Positions 1 to 9,287 are shown, numbered from the stretch's first letter. The stretch: 64,000 nucleotides of DNA from JBHGYD01 sp041920415 (GCA_041920415.1 JBHGYD010000028.1:238670-302669), one strand, 5' to 3'. Notes: generated from the sequence alone by a model not told the origin. Numbers and translations: made by a program.

Positions 1-6
1 AAAATA

Positions 7-40
7 AAAAGAGGCGTCTCAGTATGAGATAGCCTCTTTT
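7..40 (-). terminator. Terminator of the rhodanese gene
   Basis: AAAAGAGGC (7-15) pairs with GCCTCTTTT (32-40), with a further TCTC/GAGA inner stem. On the minus strand the stem is followed by a T-rich tail. It lies just beyond the stop of the rhodanese gene, so it fits Rho-independent termination. Confidence 0.8.
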
Positions 41-61
41 CCTTAATTTTGTTGCTTCTAG

Positions 62-370
62 CTATTTCGTTACTTCCCCATCCCATGCAAGCATGCCGCC
101 GACCATGTTACGGACTTTGTAACCCATCTCTTGTAAGTAGCGGCAGACGTTTTCGCTGCGGACGCCGGAACGGCAAATAAAAATATATTCTTCGTCTTTA
201 TTGAACTCGTCTAAACGATTCGGAATGTCGCCCATTTTGATATGTTTCGCTCCTGGAATCATACCGAACGCCACTTCCTCGTCTTCTCGTACGTCGACTA
301 AATTGAGCTTTTCACCGCGTTCGAGTTTTTGTTTCAATTCTTCCGCTGTAATTTCTTTAATTTCTTCCAT
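62..370 (-). CDS. ytwF: Rhodanese-like domain protein (YtwF type)
   Basis: A 102-residue single-domain rhodanese. The active-site loop CRSGVRS starts at Cys66, the residue that would carry a persulfide in sulfur transfer. The N-terminal part contains the usual VDVRE motif and the end has the GGMLAW element typical of stand-alone rhodaneses. There is no signal peptide, so it is cytoplasmic. An AAGGAGAC ribosome site lies 12 bases before the ATG. It is downstream of leuS on the same strand, as ytwF is in B. subtilis, but a hairpin between them suggests partly separate transcription. The substrate is unknown; family identity is firm and the role is inferred. Confidence 0.9.
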   Translation of the reverse strand: MEEIKEITAEELKQKLERGEKLNLVDVREDEEVAFGMIPGAKHIKMGDIPNRLDEFNKDEEYIFICRSGVRSENVCRYLQEMGYKVRNMVGGMLAWDGEVTK

Positions 371-396
371 GATTGATTATGTCTCCTTTCTTAGAA

Positions 397-426
397 ATAG
401 CCCCTCACCCAGCTGTGAGGGACTAT
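397..426 (-). terminator. Hairpin after leuS
   Basis: ATAG-CCCTCAC pairs with GTGAGGG-CTAT across a short loop between leuS and ytwF. The following bases on the minus strand (TTTCT) make only a weak U-tract, so some read-through into ytwF is likely. Confidence 0.5.
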
Positions 427-462
427 CTGTTTGTTTTATACCTATCCCGTTGACTCTTTCGA

Positions 463-2880
463 TTAGTTCGCCACGATATTCACTAATTTGCCCGGTACCG
501 TAATCACTTTACGAACCGTTTTGCCTTCGATTTGCTCTTTAATTTTTGCATCTTCCATCGCGATTTGTTCTAATTGCTCTTTGGAAGCGTCTGCTGGCAC
601 GTTTAATTTTGCACGTACTTTGCCGTTGACTTGCACGACGATTTCCACTTCGTCCTCTACTAGTTTTGCCTCATCATATGCTGGCCATGATTCATAAGCA
701 ATCGTATTGTTATGACCAAGTTTTTCCCATAATTCTTCGGCAATGTGAGGGCAAACCGGCGATAACAATTTTACGAAGCCTTCCATGTATGCTTTTGGCA
801 GAACAGGAGCTTTATACGCCTCATTAACGAATACCATCAATTGTGAAATAGCCGTGTTAAAGCGAAGCGCTTCATAATCTTCCGTTACTTTTTTCACCGT
901 TTGATGGTAGACGCGCTCTAGCGTGTCGGATTCAGGATCATCAACGATTTTTGGATTTAATTCTCCGTTTTCTTCAACGAACAAGCGCCATACGCGGTCT
1001 AAGAAGCGGCGTGCACCGTCCAATCCTTTTGTCGACCAAGCGATGGACGCTTCAAGCGGTCCCATAAACATTTCATAGAGACGCAATGTGTCCGCACCGT
1101 GGCTTTCGATGATATCGTCTGGATTGACAACGTTTCCTTTTGATTTACTCATTTTCTCATTATTTTCACCAAGAATCATTCCTTGGTTAAATAATTTTTG
1201 GAATGGTTCTTTTGTCGGCACAACGCCAATGTCATATAAGAATTTATGCCAGAAGCGGGCATATAACAAGTGAAGTACGGCATGTTCCGCACCGCCGATA
1301 TAAATATCAACCGGAAGCCATTTTTTCAATTTCTCAGGGTCAGCAAGCTTGTCAGGGTTGTGTGGATCAATATAGCGTAAGTAATACCAGCAGCTTCCCG
1401 CCCATTGCGGCATCGTATTTGTCTCACGGCGTCCTTTTTTACCTGTCTTCGGATCAACAACGTTCACCCACTCTTCAATGTTCGCAAGTGGCGATTCTCC
1501 CGTTCCGGACGGTTTGATTTCATCTGTTTTCGGAAGCATTAATGGAAGTTCTTCCTCAGGCACTGTCGTCATTGTACCGTCTTCCCAGTGAATAATCGGA
1601 ATTGGCTCGCCCCAATAGCGTTGACGGCTGAATAGCCAGTCGCGAAGACGATACGATACTTTCTTTTCCCCTTTTCCGTTCGCTTCGAGCCATTCAGTCA
1701 TTTTCTTAATCGCTTCTTCTTTATTTAAACCATTTAAGAAATCAGAGTTGATATGCTCACCGTCACCTGTGTACGGTTCTTTCGAAATATCACCACCGGC
1801 AACGACTTCTTTAATTGGCAAATTGAATTTTTTCGCAAATTCATAGTCGCGTTCATCGTGAGCAGGAACAGCCATAATAGCACCTGTGCCGTAGCTCATT
1901 AATACATAATCGGCAATCCAAATTGGCAATTTTTCACCGTTGACTGGATTGATGGCGTAAGCGCCAGTAAATACTCCTGTTTTTTCTTTCGCTAAATCCG
2001 TGCGCTCAAGGTCGCTTTTGCTTTGAATTTGCTCTAAATAAGCTTCCACCGCTGCTTTTTGCTCAGGCGTTGTAATTTTTTCAACGAGCGGATGCTCAGG
2101 AGCGAGTACGGTATAAGTCGCACCGAATAATGTATCAGGTCGTGTCGTGAATACCGTAAATGTTTCACCGTGGCCATCAACTGCAAAATGAACATGAGCT
2201 CCTTCTGAGCGCCCAATCCAGTTGCGTTGCATTTCTTTAATGCTTTCCGGCCAATCCAACTCTTCTAAATCTTCAAGCAAGCGATCCGCATACGCCGTAA
2301 TGCGAAGCATCCATTGTTTCATCGGCTTGCGAATGACTGGGTGGCCCCCGCGTTCACTTTTTCCGTCAATAACTTCCTCGTTTGCTAGTACCGTTCCTAA
2401 TGCCGGGCACCAGTTCACAGGCACTTCATCCATGTAAGCTAATCCTTTTTCATACAACTTTAAGAAAATCCATTGTGTCCATTTGTAATAGTTCGGATCG
2501 GTTGTATTAATTTCACGATCCCAGTCATACGAGAAACCTAATGATTTAATTTGGCGGCGGAAATTATTGATGTTTTTCTCCGTAAATTCGGCCGGATCGT
2601 TCCCTGTGTCTAACGCATATTGCTCAGCAGGTAAACCGAACGCGTCCCATCCCATCGGATGAAGAACGTTATAGCCTTGCATTCGTTTCATGCGCGCTAA
2701 AATGTCGGTCGCCGTATAACCTTCTGGATGACCAACGTGAAGACCAGCACCAGATGGATACGGAAACATATCGAGCGCATAAAATTTGCGCTTTCCGTCA
2801 TCTTCCGTCGTCTTAAACGTTTTATTTTCTTCCCAATATTTTTGCCATTTCTTTTCAATCTCACGATGATTGAAACTCAT
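463..2880 (-). CDS. leuS: Leucyl-tRNA synthetase
   Basis: Class I aminoacyl-tRNA synthetase of 805 residues, the usual length for bacterial LeuRS. The HIGH-type motif HVGH is at residues 48-51 and the KMSKS loop is visible in the C-terminal half. The CP1 editing domain is in between ([12 protein letters not shown]). It charges tRNA-Leu in the cytoplasm. The open frame extends 62 codons upstream, but that part runs through the leader terminator; the ATG at 2880 has an AGGAGG site and begins [13 protein letters not shown], the normal family start. Expression is governed by the T-box leader immediately upstream. Confidence 0.98.
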   Translation of the reverse strand: MSFNHREIEKKWQKYWEENKTFKTTEDDGKRKFYALDMFPYPSGAGLHVGHPEGYTATDILARMKRMQGYNVLHPMGWDAFGLPAEQYALDTGNDPAEFTEKNINNFRRQIKSLGFSYDWDREINTTDPNYYKWTQWIFLKLYEKGLAYMDEVPVNWCPALGTVLANEEVIDGKSERGGHPVIRKPMKQWMLRITAYADRLLEDLEELDWPESIKEMQRNWIGRSEGAHVHFAVDGHGETFTVFTTRPDTLFGATYTVLAPEHPLVEKITTPEQKAAVEAYLEQIQSKSDLERTDLAKEKTGVFTGAYAINPVNGEKLPIWIADYVLMSYGTGAIMAVPAHDERDYEFAKKFNLPIKEVVAGGDISKEPYTGDGEHINSDFLNGLNKEEAIKKMTEWLEANGKGEKKVSYRLRDWLFSRQRYWGEPIPIIHWEDGTMTTVPEEELPLMLPKTDEIKPSGTGESPLANIEEWVNVVDPKTGKKGRRETNTMPQWAGSCWYYLRYIDPHNPDKLADPEKLKKWLPVDIYIGGAEHAVLHLLYARFWHKFLYDIGVVPTKEPFQKLFNQGMILGENNEKMSKSKGNVVNPDDIIESHGADTLRLYEMFMGPLEASIAWSTKGLDGARRFLDRVWRLFVEENGELNPKIVDDPESDTLERVYHQTVKKVTEDYEALRFNTAISQLMVFVNEAYKAPVLPKAYMEGFVKLLSPVCPHIAEELWEKLGHNNTIAYESWPAYDEAKLVEDEVEIVVQVNGKVRAKLNVPADASKEQLEQIAMEDAKIKEQIEGKTVRKVITVPGKLVNIVAN

Positions 2881-2940
2881 TCCTTTTCCTCCTATCTGTT
2901 TCTTTCTTATTTGACCATTGTTAACAAAAAGGCGAATGAA

Positions 2941-3200
2941 AAAACCCCCCACCCCTAAAAAAGGGACGAGAGGTTGAATTTCCCGCGGTACCACCCTCAT
3001 TAGCACGCAAAAATGCATGCTCACTTCAATCGTTAACGCAGATTCACGGCGAACATTACTAGGCACAAAAGCCGTTTACGTTCGCAACTCCAAGGCGAGT
3101 TCGTGAACAAACTTCGGTTGACTCGCACCGACCGTCAACTCTCTGCAGTCCGTTTCGTTCACTACTACTCCTTTTCACCGTTATTTGCCAATATTTTTAT
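2941..3200 (-). promoter_or_regulatory. T-box leader (Leu) controlling leuS
   Basis: The T-box signature GGGTGGTACCGCGGG is read on the minus strand at 2996-2982. It is followed by a stem with G-U pairs (about 2941-2978) ending in a T-run, the terminator. Upstream, the AGAGAG element and a stem I with GAACTCGCC place a CTC leucine codon at 3099-3097 as the likely specifier, matching leuS. Uncharged tRNA-Leu should stabilise the antiterminator and switch on leuS. The exact 5' end is not fixed. Confidence 0.93.
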
Positions 3201-3207
3201 ACTCAAT

Positions 3208-3236
3208 ATTTTAAAAAATTTGTCGCTTCGTTGCAA
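3208..3236 (-). promoter_or_regulatory. Sigma-A-type promoter of the leuS leader
   Basis: TTGCAA at 3236-3231 and TAAAAT at 3213-3208 on the minus strand are 17 bases apart, placed just upstream of the T-box stem I. Confidence 0.6.
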
Positions 3237-3360
3237 GTGGGGGAAAGCAAAACATTTTTCTCAAAAATCGATGCTCCTGTTTTGCTTTTTATTATATGTG
3301 GTCTACATTCGGTCGTTACTTTTGTTATAGTGGAAAAAGAACAACGAATTTTTTGTACTT

Positions 3361-3942
3361 CTATTCGATTTTCGCCCACATTTCTTCTGGATTCAATTCG
3401 TAAATGCCATTTTCGCGATACATATAGTTGTTGATGATAAATTCGCGGCGAATTGTCGCATAATCGTCATGAAATTTTTTAATATACTCGTTCAATTCTT
3501 TTTCTTCGTATTTTTTTCCTTTTTGTAACCCTTTTAACATATGTTCGAGCACGATGAGCTTTTTCTTCCGTTGAGCAGGGATATTTTTTAAACGCCCGTC
3601 GTTTGTAAAGAAATGTTCAATCACTTTTTGTCGTTCTGCCATTACATCTTTCATGTCTTTTTCCACCTCGTCTTGTTCAGTCAAATTCAGTAATGCCTTC
3701 GCATAATGCTTGATCACGGATTCATTGAGATAAAAATAAATCGTATTCCCATCACGTCGCTCGTAGACGGCATTGACATCCCGCAATTTTTTAAGATGGT
3801 GTGTAATCGTCGCCGGAGTGAGACCAAGCTTCCCGGCAATCGCCTGACCGTGCAGTGGACCTTCAGAAAGCATTTTGATGATGCGAAGGCGCGTTGGGTC
3901 TCCAATCGTCTTATAAAAAACTACTAACCGATTAAGCTGCAT
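3361..3942 (-). CDS. ArsR-family regulator with DUF2087 domain
   Basis: A 193-residue DNA-binding protein. Residues 1 to about 90 form a winged helix-turn-helix of the ArsR type (GDPTRLRIIKMLSEG, then the recognition region TPATITHHLKKLRD). The rest resembles DUF2087 (FHDDYATIRREFIINNYMYR). There is no obvious ArsR metal-binding cysteine motif, so the signal is unknown. An AGGTGGGG ribosome site precedes the ATG. Two perfect palindromes sit directly upstream at its promoter, suggesting autoregulation. It lies downstream of an MFS exporter gene on the same strand and may control it, but this is inference. Confidence 0.85.
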   Translation of the reverse strand: MQLNRLVVFYKTIGDPTRLRIIKMLSEGPLHGQAIAGKLGLTPATITHHLKKLRDVNAVYERRDGNTIYFYLNESVIKHYAKALLNLTEQDEVEKDMKDVMAERQKVIEHFFTNDGRLKNIPAQRKKKLIVLEHMLKGLQKGKKYEEKELNEYIKKFHDDYATIRREFIINNYMYRENGIYELNPEEMWAKIE

Positions 3943-3956
3943 AACCCCACCTCTAC

Positions 3957-3990
3957 ATTAGATGATTATCTAATTAGATATTTATCTAAT
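3957..3990. promoter_or_regulatory. Tandem operators for the ArsR-type regulator
   Basis: Two perfect palindromes ATTAGAT-N4-ATCTAAT occupy 3957-3974 and 3973-3990, sharing two bases and centred 16 bases apart. They overlap the predicted -10 region of the regulator gene, as expected for an autorepressor. Confidence 0.75.
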
Positions 3991-4007
3991 TTAAATGAAT
4001 TTGTCAA
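3979..4007 (-). promoter_or_regulatory. Promoter of the ArsR-type regulator
   Basis: TTGACA at 4007-4002, 17 bases, then TAAATA at 3984-3979, on the minus strand. The -35 box touches the T-tail of the preceding terminator and the -10 lies inside the distal operator. Confidence 0.6.
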
Positions 4008-4012
4008 TAAAA

Positions 4013-4039
4013 AACACACTCGGTTGATCCGAGTGTGTT
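4013..4039 (-). terminator. Terminator of the MFS gene
   Basis: AACACACTCGG/CCGAGTGTGTT hairpin followed on the minus strand by TTTTTT. The stem begins inside the stop codon of the transporter gene. Confidence 0.85.
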
Positions 4040-5237
4040 ATACCATCGTAACTGTTTGTTTTTCTTTGTTTACGTTTTTGTTCAATTTTCGGTCATATAA
4101 AAAAGTTGTGACGAATGAAAGAGAAGAAAAAAGGATGAGTGCGACGAACAATGCTTTCATACCTGCGGTGTCGACGATAAAGCCACCGAGGACAGGACCG
4201 ATCATTCTTCCGGCAGTCGCTGTGCTGTTGACAAACCCTTGGTAAAATCCTTCCTTCCCTTCTGGCGCCAAGCGGCTTGCGACAGTTGGAATCGCCGGCC
4301 ATACGAGCATTTCGGCAATTGTCAATACGACCATCGCAACGATAAAATCGAAAAACGAAATTGCCTGCAATAAAATAAAAAACGAACCGACAAAAATTGC
4401 AAACCCAACTACCATTTGCCGCTTCACTTGACGAAGCCAACGACGAACCACCGCAGATAACAGCGGCTGGGCCAAAACGATAAGAGCACCATTGACTGTC
4501 CAAAGAAAGCTATATTGTTTGAGCGAAATATGTAAATCTTGCGTATATGTAGCAACTGTCGTTGACCATTGTACATAGCTCAGCCAGCATAAAAAATAAC
4601 CGATGCAAAGAATCAACAACGCATTCCAAGCGATTCGATTTCCCGCATTGGTTGCGGTCGCTTTTCCTGTTTCTTGTTTTTTTCCTTTTTCCACACGAAC
4701 ATGCTTCAATCCGAAATAGACAATAAAGAAAAAAAGAACATACATGAACGCATTCGCAATAAAAATGTAATCAAATGAATACGATGCAATCCACCCACCA
4801 AGTGCTGAACCAATCGCAACACCGATATTTTGCGCGACATATAAGGCGTTAAACGCACGTCTCCCCCCTTGTGGCCAAATCGCTCCTGCGTAAGCATTGG
4901 CAACTGGGAAAACGATTCCGACTCCAAATCCAATGACTGCAAGTAAAATCGGATAATGCGGCCATCCATGAAAAAAAATTAAAGAAATTACCGCTGCTAG
5001 CGCTAACAAAGCTCCCAACATTAACGAACGAAAACCACCAAATTTGTCAAATAAAAAACCACCGAGCAAATTACCAATAATGGTTGCGGCAGAATTAAAC
5101 ATTAACACAAGCCCAGCAACCGAAAGAGGCTTGTGTAGTTGCTCATGAACGTAAATGGCATTCAAAGGCCATAAAAAAGAAGCCCCTGTTACATAAATGG
5201 CCATTCCAATAATAAGCACCCAAAGAGCGCGGGGCAT
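4038..5237 (-). CDS. yttB: MFS transporter (YttB-like)
   Basis: A 399-residue integral membrane protein with about twelve hydrophobic helices and the major facilitator layout. The loop between helices 2 and 3 reads GGFLFDKFGGFRS, the usual motif A region. A basic central loop rich in Lys and Glu separates the two six-helix halves. The family mostly exports drugs or small metabolites by proton antiport; the substrate cannot be read from sequence. Position and length match B. subtilis yttB. It has an AGGAGG site and its own terminator, and the ArsR-type repressor gene lies downstream. Confidence 0.85.
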   Translation of the reverse strand: MPRALWVLIIGMAIYVTGASFLWPLNAIYVHEQLHKPLSVAGLVLMFNSAATIIGNLLGGFLFDKFGGFRSLMLGALLALAAVISLIFFHGWPHYPILLAVIGFGVGIVFPVANAYAGAIWPQGGRRAFNALYVAQNIGVAIGSALGGWIASYSFDYIFIANAFMYVLFFFIVYFGLKHVRVEKGKKQETGKATATNAGNRIAWNALLILCIGYFLCWLSYVQWSTTVATYTQDLHISLKQYSFLWTVNGALIVLAQPLLSAVVRRWLRQVKRQMVVGFAIFVGSFFILLQAISFFDFIVAMVVLTIAEMLVWPAIPTVASRLAPEGKEGFYQGFVNSTATAGRMIGPVLGGFIVDTAGMKALFVALILFSSLSFVTTFLYDRKLNKNVNKEKQTVTMV

Positions 5238-5309
5238 ATAAAATTCCTCCTACAAATATTTCGAGTTTCAAACTAAATTGTATTCCTTTTTATAAACACG
5301 TGCAATAAA

Positions 5310-5338
5310 AAGAGCTTACCGACAAATAGTAAGCTCTT
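5310..5338 (-). terminator. Terminator of the ytzC-small ORF unit
   Basis: AAGAGCTTAC/GTAAGCTCTT hairpin followed on the minus strand by TTTTTATT. Confidence 0.85.
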
Positions 5339-5344
5339 CTATCG

Positions 5345-5512
5345 TTACTGTTCGACATGCTGCTTTGATTTTTGCGGCTGTCCGCCCGTTTCTTCGTACG
5401 CCTTTTTCGCTTGCTTGATCGGATCAAAATCGCTGCCTAACTCAATATCGTTATTATTCACACCGTTTCTTGTTTTTTGTTCCGGATTGTTTTGTTTCGA
5501 ACGTTTTTTCAT
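5345..5512 (-). CDS. Small hydrophilic protein, 55 residues
   Basis: A short gene with a strong GGAGGAGC ribosome site three bases before its ATG and a terminator after its stop. It encodes 55 residues rich in Lys, Asn, Gln and Asp, beginning MKKRSKQNNPEQ and containing DFDPIKQAKKAYEE. There are no membrane segments or cysteines. It lies 11 bases after ytzC in the same transcription unit. The composition recalls small spore or glutamine-rich proteins of Bacillaceae, but I do not recognise the family. Confidence 0.7.
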   Translation of the reverse strand: MKKRSKQNNPEQKTRNGVNNNDIELGSDFDPIKQAKKAYEETGGQPQKSKQHVEQ

Positions 5513-5523
5513 GATGCTCCTCC

Positions 5524-5787
5524 TTAGTGATCGAGTAAAATCATTTCATTTTGTAACCGCTCTAGCTGTAAACGCATTCGATGGAGCTGCTCGCGCTGCT
5601 GGGCATTGCAGCTTAACGCCAAATGAGCTAAATCGTTCACCGCATCTTCCAACATTTGTTGCGCGTTTGTATATTTAGTATCGTTGTAGTGCTCTTGTTT
5701 TTGCGCCTCTGTATACTGTTCCTTCGCATAACGAATTACATCTTCACAATGTTGCAAAAATTCATCGACTGATTGCCGCGTCGTCAT
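5524..5787 (-). CDS. ytzC: YtzC-family (DUF2524) protein
   Basis: An 87-residue, mostly helical protein of unknown function. The start chosen is the ATG at 5787 (MTTRQSVDEFLQ), because GGAGGG lies seven bases before it; the longer frame has no ribosome site. The sequence has two helices with heptad-like Leu/Gln spacing, which suggests a helical hairpin. It is followed by the 55-residue gene in the same unit and is divergent from mnmL, as ytzC is from ytqA in B. subtilis. Confidence 0.8.
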   Translation of the reverse strand: MTTRQSVDEFLQHCEDVIRYAKEQYTEAQKQEHYNDTKYTNAQQMLEDAVNDLAHLALSCNAQQREQLHRMRLQLERLQNEMILLDH

Positions 5788-5944
5788 AAGCTTTCCCTCC
5801 AACTGAAAAATGGTCGTTTTCAATGTTTAATTTGCACATTTCGTTTTTCGGTTATGACGTTAATGATTGGCAACTGTCGATTTTTCCTTTGAATCATGCT
5901 ACAATGCTGAAATGATACTATTTGCAATGAAGGAGGGAGCTGTC

Positions 5945-6907
5945 CTGAAACAGTTCAACCCATTTCCATATACAAACGACAATAAACGTTACCATACATG
6001 GAACTATCATTTGCGGCAAACGTTTGGTCATAAAGTGTTTAAAGTGGCGCTAGACGGCGGCTTTGATTGCCCGAATCGCGACGGCACAGTCGCATATGGC
6101 GGATGCACGTTTTGTAGCGCTGCTGGTTCCGGCGATTTTGCTGGCAACCGCGCAGATGATTTAGTGACGCAGTTCAATGAAATTAAAGAAAAAATGCACG
6201 CAAAATGGAAAGACGGAAAATATTTAGCATATTTCCAAGCGTTCACAAATACACATGCCCCGGTTGAGGTGTTGCGCGAAAAATACGAAACTGTTTTAAA
6301 TCTTGACGGTGTCGTTGGTTTATCGATTGCCACACGCCCTGATTGCCTTCCCGACGATGTCGTGGAATATTTGGCAGAATTGAACGAGCGCACGTATTTA
6401 TGGGTCGAGCTCGGGCTTCAAACAGTGCATGAACGAACCGCGTTACTCATTAACCGCGCTCATGATTTTGAATGTTATGTCGAAGGAGTCAACAAACTTC
6501 GCAAACATGGTATTCGCGTTTGTTCCCATATCATTAACGGTCTGCCGCTTGAAGACTATGACATGATGATGGAAACCGCAAGAACGGTTGCCAATCTTGA
6601 TGTGCAAGGAATTAAAATTCATTTATTGCATTTGTTAAAAGGCACGCCTATGGTGAAACAATACGAAAAAGGAATGCTGCAATTTTTATCGTTTGAGGAA
6701 TATGTCAACCTCGTATGTGACCAACTGGAAATCCTCCCTCCGGAAATGATTGTTCATCGTATCACAGGAGACGGTCCGATTGATTTAATGATTGGACCGA
6801 TGTGGAGCGTCAATAAATGGGAAGTGTTAAATGCCATTGATGCAGAGTTGGAACGCCGTGATAGTTATCAAGGAAAATATTACAAAAAAGAAGTGATACA
6901 AAAATGA
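5945..6907 (+). CDS. mnmL: Radical SAM enzyme MnmL (YtqA), probable CTG start
   Basis: A radical SAM protein of the TIGR01212/YtqA family with the iron-sulfur cysteines in CPNRDGTVAYGGCTFC. From recent work on B. subtilis, YtqA (MnmL) and YtqB (MnmM) act in a Gram-positive route that makes the mnm5s2U wobble base in tRNA. The start is unusual: AAGGAGGG at 5930-5937 is correctly spaced (seven bases) for a CTG codon at 5945, giving (M)KQFNPFPYT, which matches where homologues begin. An in-frame ATG at 5927 overlaps that ribosome site and looks wrong. Its end overlaps mnmM by four bases (ATGA), indicating translational coupling. Confidence 0.9.
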   Translation: MKQFNPFPYTNDNKRYHTWNYHLRQTFGHKVFKVALDGGFDCPNRDGTVAYGGCTFCSAAGSGDFAGNRADDLVTQFNEIKEKMHAKWKDGKYLAYFQAFTNTHAPVEVLREKYETVLNLDGVVGLSIATRPDCLPDDVVEYLAELNERTYLWVELGLQTVHERTALLINRAHDFECYVEGVNKLRKHGIRVCSHIINGLPLEDYDMMMETARTVANLDVQGIKIHLLHLLKGTPMVKQYEKGMLQFLSFEEYVNLVCDQLEILPPEMIVHRITGDGPIDLMIGPMWSVNKWEVLNAIDAELERRDSYQGKYYKKEVIQK

Positions 6908-7476
6908 AGTTGACACGCATTCTTCCTTTTGCTCGCACACTGATGGATTTAGCTGTTCAAGAAGGTAATATCGCCGTTGACGCGACGGTAGGAAACGGAC
7001 ATGATACCCTTTATTTAGCGAAACGTGTCGGGAAGACAGGGCATGTATTTGGTTTTGACATTCAAGCAGAAGCCATTGAAAATACAGCCAATCGTTTAAA
7101 AGAACATGATTCATTTGAACAAGTGACATTATTTCAAGCAAGTCACGACGAACTTATAAAAAAAATTCCTAAATATTATCATGGAAAAATTACAGGAGCG
7201 ATTTTTAACCTAGGCTATTTGCCAGGTGGGGATAAGCGCATTGTCACAAAGCCCGATTCAACGATTCGCGCCGTTGATCAACTTTTACAAATCATGGCTC
7301 CTGAAGGCATTATTGTCCTTGTCATCTATCATGGACATCCTGAAGGAGCGATTGAACGTGATGTATTGCTTGAATACGTCCAAACATTAGATCAACAAAA
7401 AGCCCATGTACTTCGTTACGAATTTATTAATCAAATTAACAATCCCCCGTTTATCGTAGCGATTGAAAAACGTTAA
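6904..7476 (+). CDS. mnmM: tRNA methyltransferase MnmM (YtqB)
   Basis: A 190-residue class I SAM-dependent methyltransferase. The SAM-binding motif is VDATVGNGHDTLYLA near residue 25, and the family-specific NLGYLPGGDK follows in the middle. The family was first labelled an rRNA methylase; B. subtilis YtqB is now reported to methylate the aminomethyl group of nm5s2U in tRNA. It overlaps mnmL by four bases, so the two are made together. A hairpin terminator follows. Confidence 0.92.
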   Translation: MKLTRILPFARTLMDLAVQEGNIAVDATVGNGHDTLYLAKRVGKTGHVFGFDIQAEAIENTANRLKEHDSFEQVTLFQASHDELIKKIPKYYHGKITGAIFNLGYLPGGDKRIVTKPDSTIRAVDQLLQIMAPEGIIVLVIYHGHPEGAIERDVLLEYVQTLDQQKAHVLRYEFINQINNPPFIVAIEKR

Positions 7477-7509
7477 AAGTGTTGATAAACTCTTTTGAAA
7501 ATACTTTGA

Positions 7510-7541
7510 ATTCCTCCTTCATTATGGAAGGAGGATTTTTT
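7510..7541 (+). terminator. Terminator of mnmL-mnmM
   Basis: TCCTCCTT/AAGGAGGA stem followed by TTTTTT on the plus strand. Confidence 0.85.
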
Positions 7542-7649
7542 ATGTACGTTTAATATTTTTTTATTAAAAACAGGCGATAAAATGGTAAAATTATTATCCT
7601 AGTTATGGAATAGTCTTTTTAATCGTTCTCAATAAACGAATTTTCACAC

Positions 7650-7904
7650 ACCATCTCTAATAAAAAGGAAAAATCGATATGGTGTATCATTGTCAATAAA
7701 ATCTCGGGAAGCGGAAAAGGACTCAAAGTTTGGAAAAAGGTTGAGAAGTTGCTTCAAGAGAAACGGGTAAATTATCAAGCGCGTTTTACAGAACGTCCAA
7801 AACATGCAGTAGAAGTCGCAAAGGAGTTTTCTTCTGAAACATACAATGCTGTTGTTGCCATAGATAGAGGGACGGCAACCGTAAAAGATTTTTGGTCCAC
7901 TTAG
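7650..7904 (+). pseudogene. Diacylglycerol/lipid kinase fragment (YtlR-like)
   Basis: One open frame reads IIVNKISGSGKGLKVW, then KPKHAVEVAKE-like and VVAI, which is the N-terminus of a DAGK-catalytic-domain lipid kinase. No start codon with a ribosome site is visible. The nucleotide-binding GGDGT motif is replaced by DRGTATV and the frame stops at 7904, so about three quarters of the protein is missing. What follows up to 8040 has no recognisable kinase sequence, consistent with a deletion or insertion junction near 7865-7900. Confidence 0.75.
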
Positions 7905-8042
7905 ACAGTCCCCCGAAGCTGTCATCAGGTGCAAAGTATATTTCATTTTTTGGTTGGTATTTCTGTTTAAGGGTTTCTTCAGCATTAAAAAAGTAGATGA
8001 GCATTCATGAAATTTACCACCAAATTACATCTACAAAATACT

Positions 8043-9158
8043 TCACGGAATGAGCTGATTAACAATAAATTTAGCACTTGCCAATGGGTCTATCTTTTGT
8101 TGAAATTCCCTTATTTTGTTATGTAACAATTCCAACTCTTCTGGAGAAAAAAGTAATTTTTCGATCAAAATATCAATATGATTTGTATCATCAATTTTTA
8201 TAGCCAAATGATTATTGATTAAAAAATCACAATTTTTTTCTTCATGACCAGGGATTGGTTGATATATATACATAGGCAGCCCCTTTGATAATGCTTCAAA
8301 ACAGGTCAATCCACCCGGTTTTGTAATAAGTAAATCAGCAGCTTCCATCCACTCGTCAATGTGATTAACGAACTCTAAAATATGAAAATGAGGATGATGA
8401 AACATTTCATCTCTTAATAATACGGTTCTTAGTGTTTTGTTGAATCCAGTGCATATTATTACCTGAATTTTTTCTTTCCATTTTAAAAGAGCATAAGCAA
8501 GTTGCTGAATTCCGCCTAATCCTAATCCTCCTCCCATGATGATGACAGTAGGAATATTTTTCAATTTTAATTTTTTTCGCACTTCCTGTTTGTTTTTCTT
8601 TGTCCAAAAATTTGACCTTATTGGCAATCCTGTTACTACAATCCGATTTTTTGGAATTCCCATACTGACTAATTGATGATACACATCCTCACTCGATACC
8701 AAATATACATCTACCTCTCGATGAACCCATGCTCCATGAACATGAAAATCAGTGATCACCGAGCAAAGAGTGAACCTATACCCTATCCTCTTTAGTCGGG
8801 ATGCAGATGAGCTGGTAAATGGATGGGTGCAAATAATAAGGTGAGGATTTTCCTGATCAAGAAGAACTTCAATTTGTCGATGAAACAGTTGATAAATAAT
8901 GAATTTTTTCCAATCAGAAAGAGGTTTGGTTTGTTTATAGCAATACATTTTTCTCCATAATGAAGGAGACCGGACGATTATTTTGAGGTACGTATTAAGT
9001 AGCAGTTTCGTGGTAAGAGGGTGGAGTGTTTGTCCTACCTCTAAAATTTTTGTTTGGATTGAAGGTGCAAGATAAGAAATTCCTTGCATCAACGCTTCTG
9101 CAGCTTTTGTATGACCACTGCCAATAGCTTCTGATAGTATTAATACTTTCTTACTCAC
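8043..9158 (-). CDS. Glycosyltransferase, MGDG synthase/UgtP-like
   Basis: A 371-residue GT-B-fold glycosyltransferase of the GT28 type, related to diacylglycerol glucosyltransferase UgtP and to plant MGDG synthases. The N-terminus has the acceptor-side motif SEAIGSGHTKAAEA; the C-terminal half has the sugar-nucleotide site GGGLGLGG and KPGGLTCFEALSKGLP. It probably adds sugar to a lipid at the inner membrane face. It stands between a lipid-kinase fragment and a phosphodiesterase fragment, so it seems the survivor of a decayed lipid-related cluster. The preceding stretch AGGGGGTATAATTC contains its ribosome site. The acceptor is unproven. Confidence 0.82.
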   Translation of the reverse strand: MSKKVLILSEAIGSGHTKAAEALMQGISYLAPSIQTKILEVGQTLHPLTTKLLLNTYLKIIVRSPSLWRKMYCYKQTKPLSDWKKFIIYQLFHRQIEVLLDQENPHLIICTHPFTSSSASRLKRIGYRFTLCSVITDFHVHGAWVHREVDVYLVSSEDVYHQLVSMGIPKNRIVVTGLPIRSNFWTKKNKQEVRKKLKLKNIPTVIIMGGGLGLGGIQQLAYALLKWKEKIQVIICTGFNKTLRTVLLRDEMFHHPHFHILEFVNHIDEWMEAADLLITKPGGLTCFEALSKGLPMYIYQPIPGHEEKNCDFLINNHLAIKIDDTNHIDILIEKLLFSPEELELLHNKIREFQQKIDPLASAKFIVNQLIP

Positions 9159-9287
9159 GAATTATACCCCCTTACGAAATCATCTAATTTTAAGGATTTG
9201 CAATTTTGCTGATGATAGCACCACATGCGCTAGACACTTTATGAGCACATTATCATGCTAAAACAGCTAGAAAAATCGGAATAAATA

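Noticed and set aside
2881..3066. 62-codon N-terminal extension of leuS
   Set aside because: It runs through the T-box terminator and antiterminator; the ATG at 2880 has an AGGAGG site and the family start.
4093..4503. Long alternative frames inside the MFS gene and similar shadow frames in menF, glgP and ythA
   Set aside because: They lie opposite or out of frame within clear genes and lack ribosome sites.
7786..8004. Minus-strand frame with TLKQKYQPKNEIYFAPDD
   Set aside because: It overlaps the kinase fragment on the other strand, has no ribosome site and matches no family I know. It may be part of inserted sequence, but this is not enough to call.
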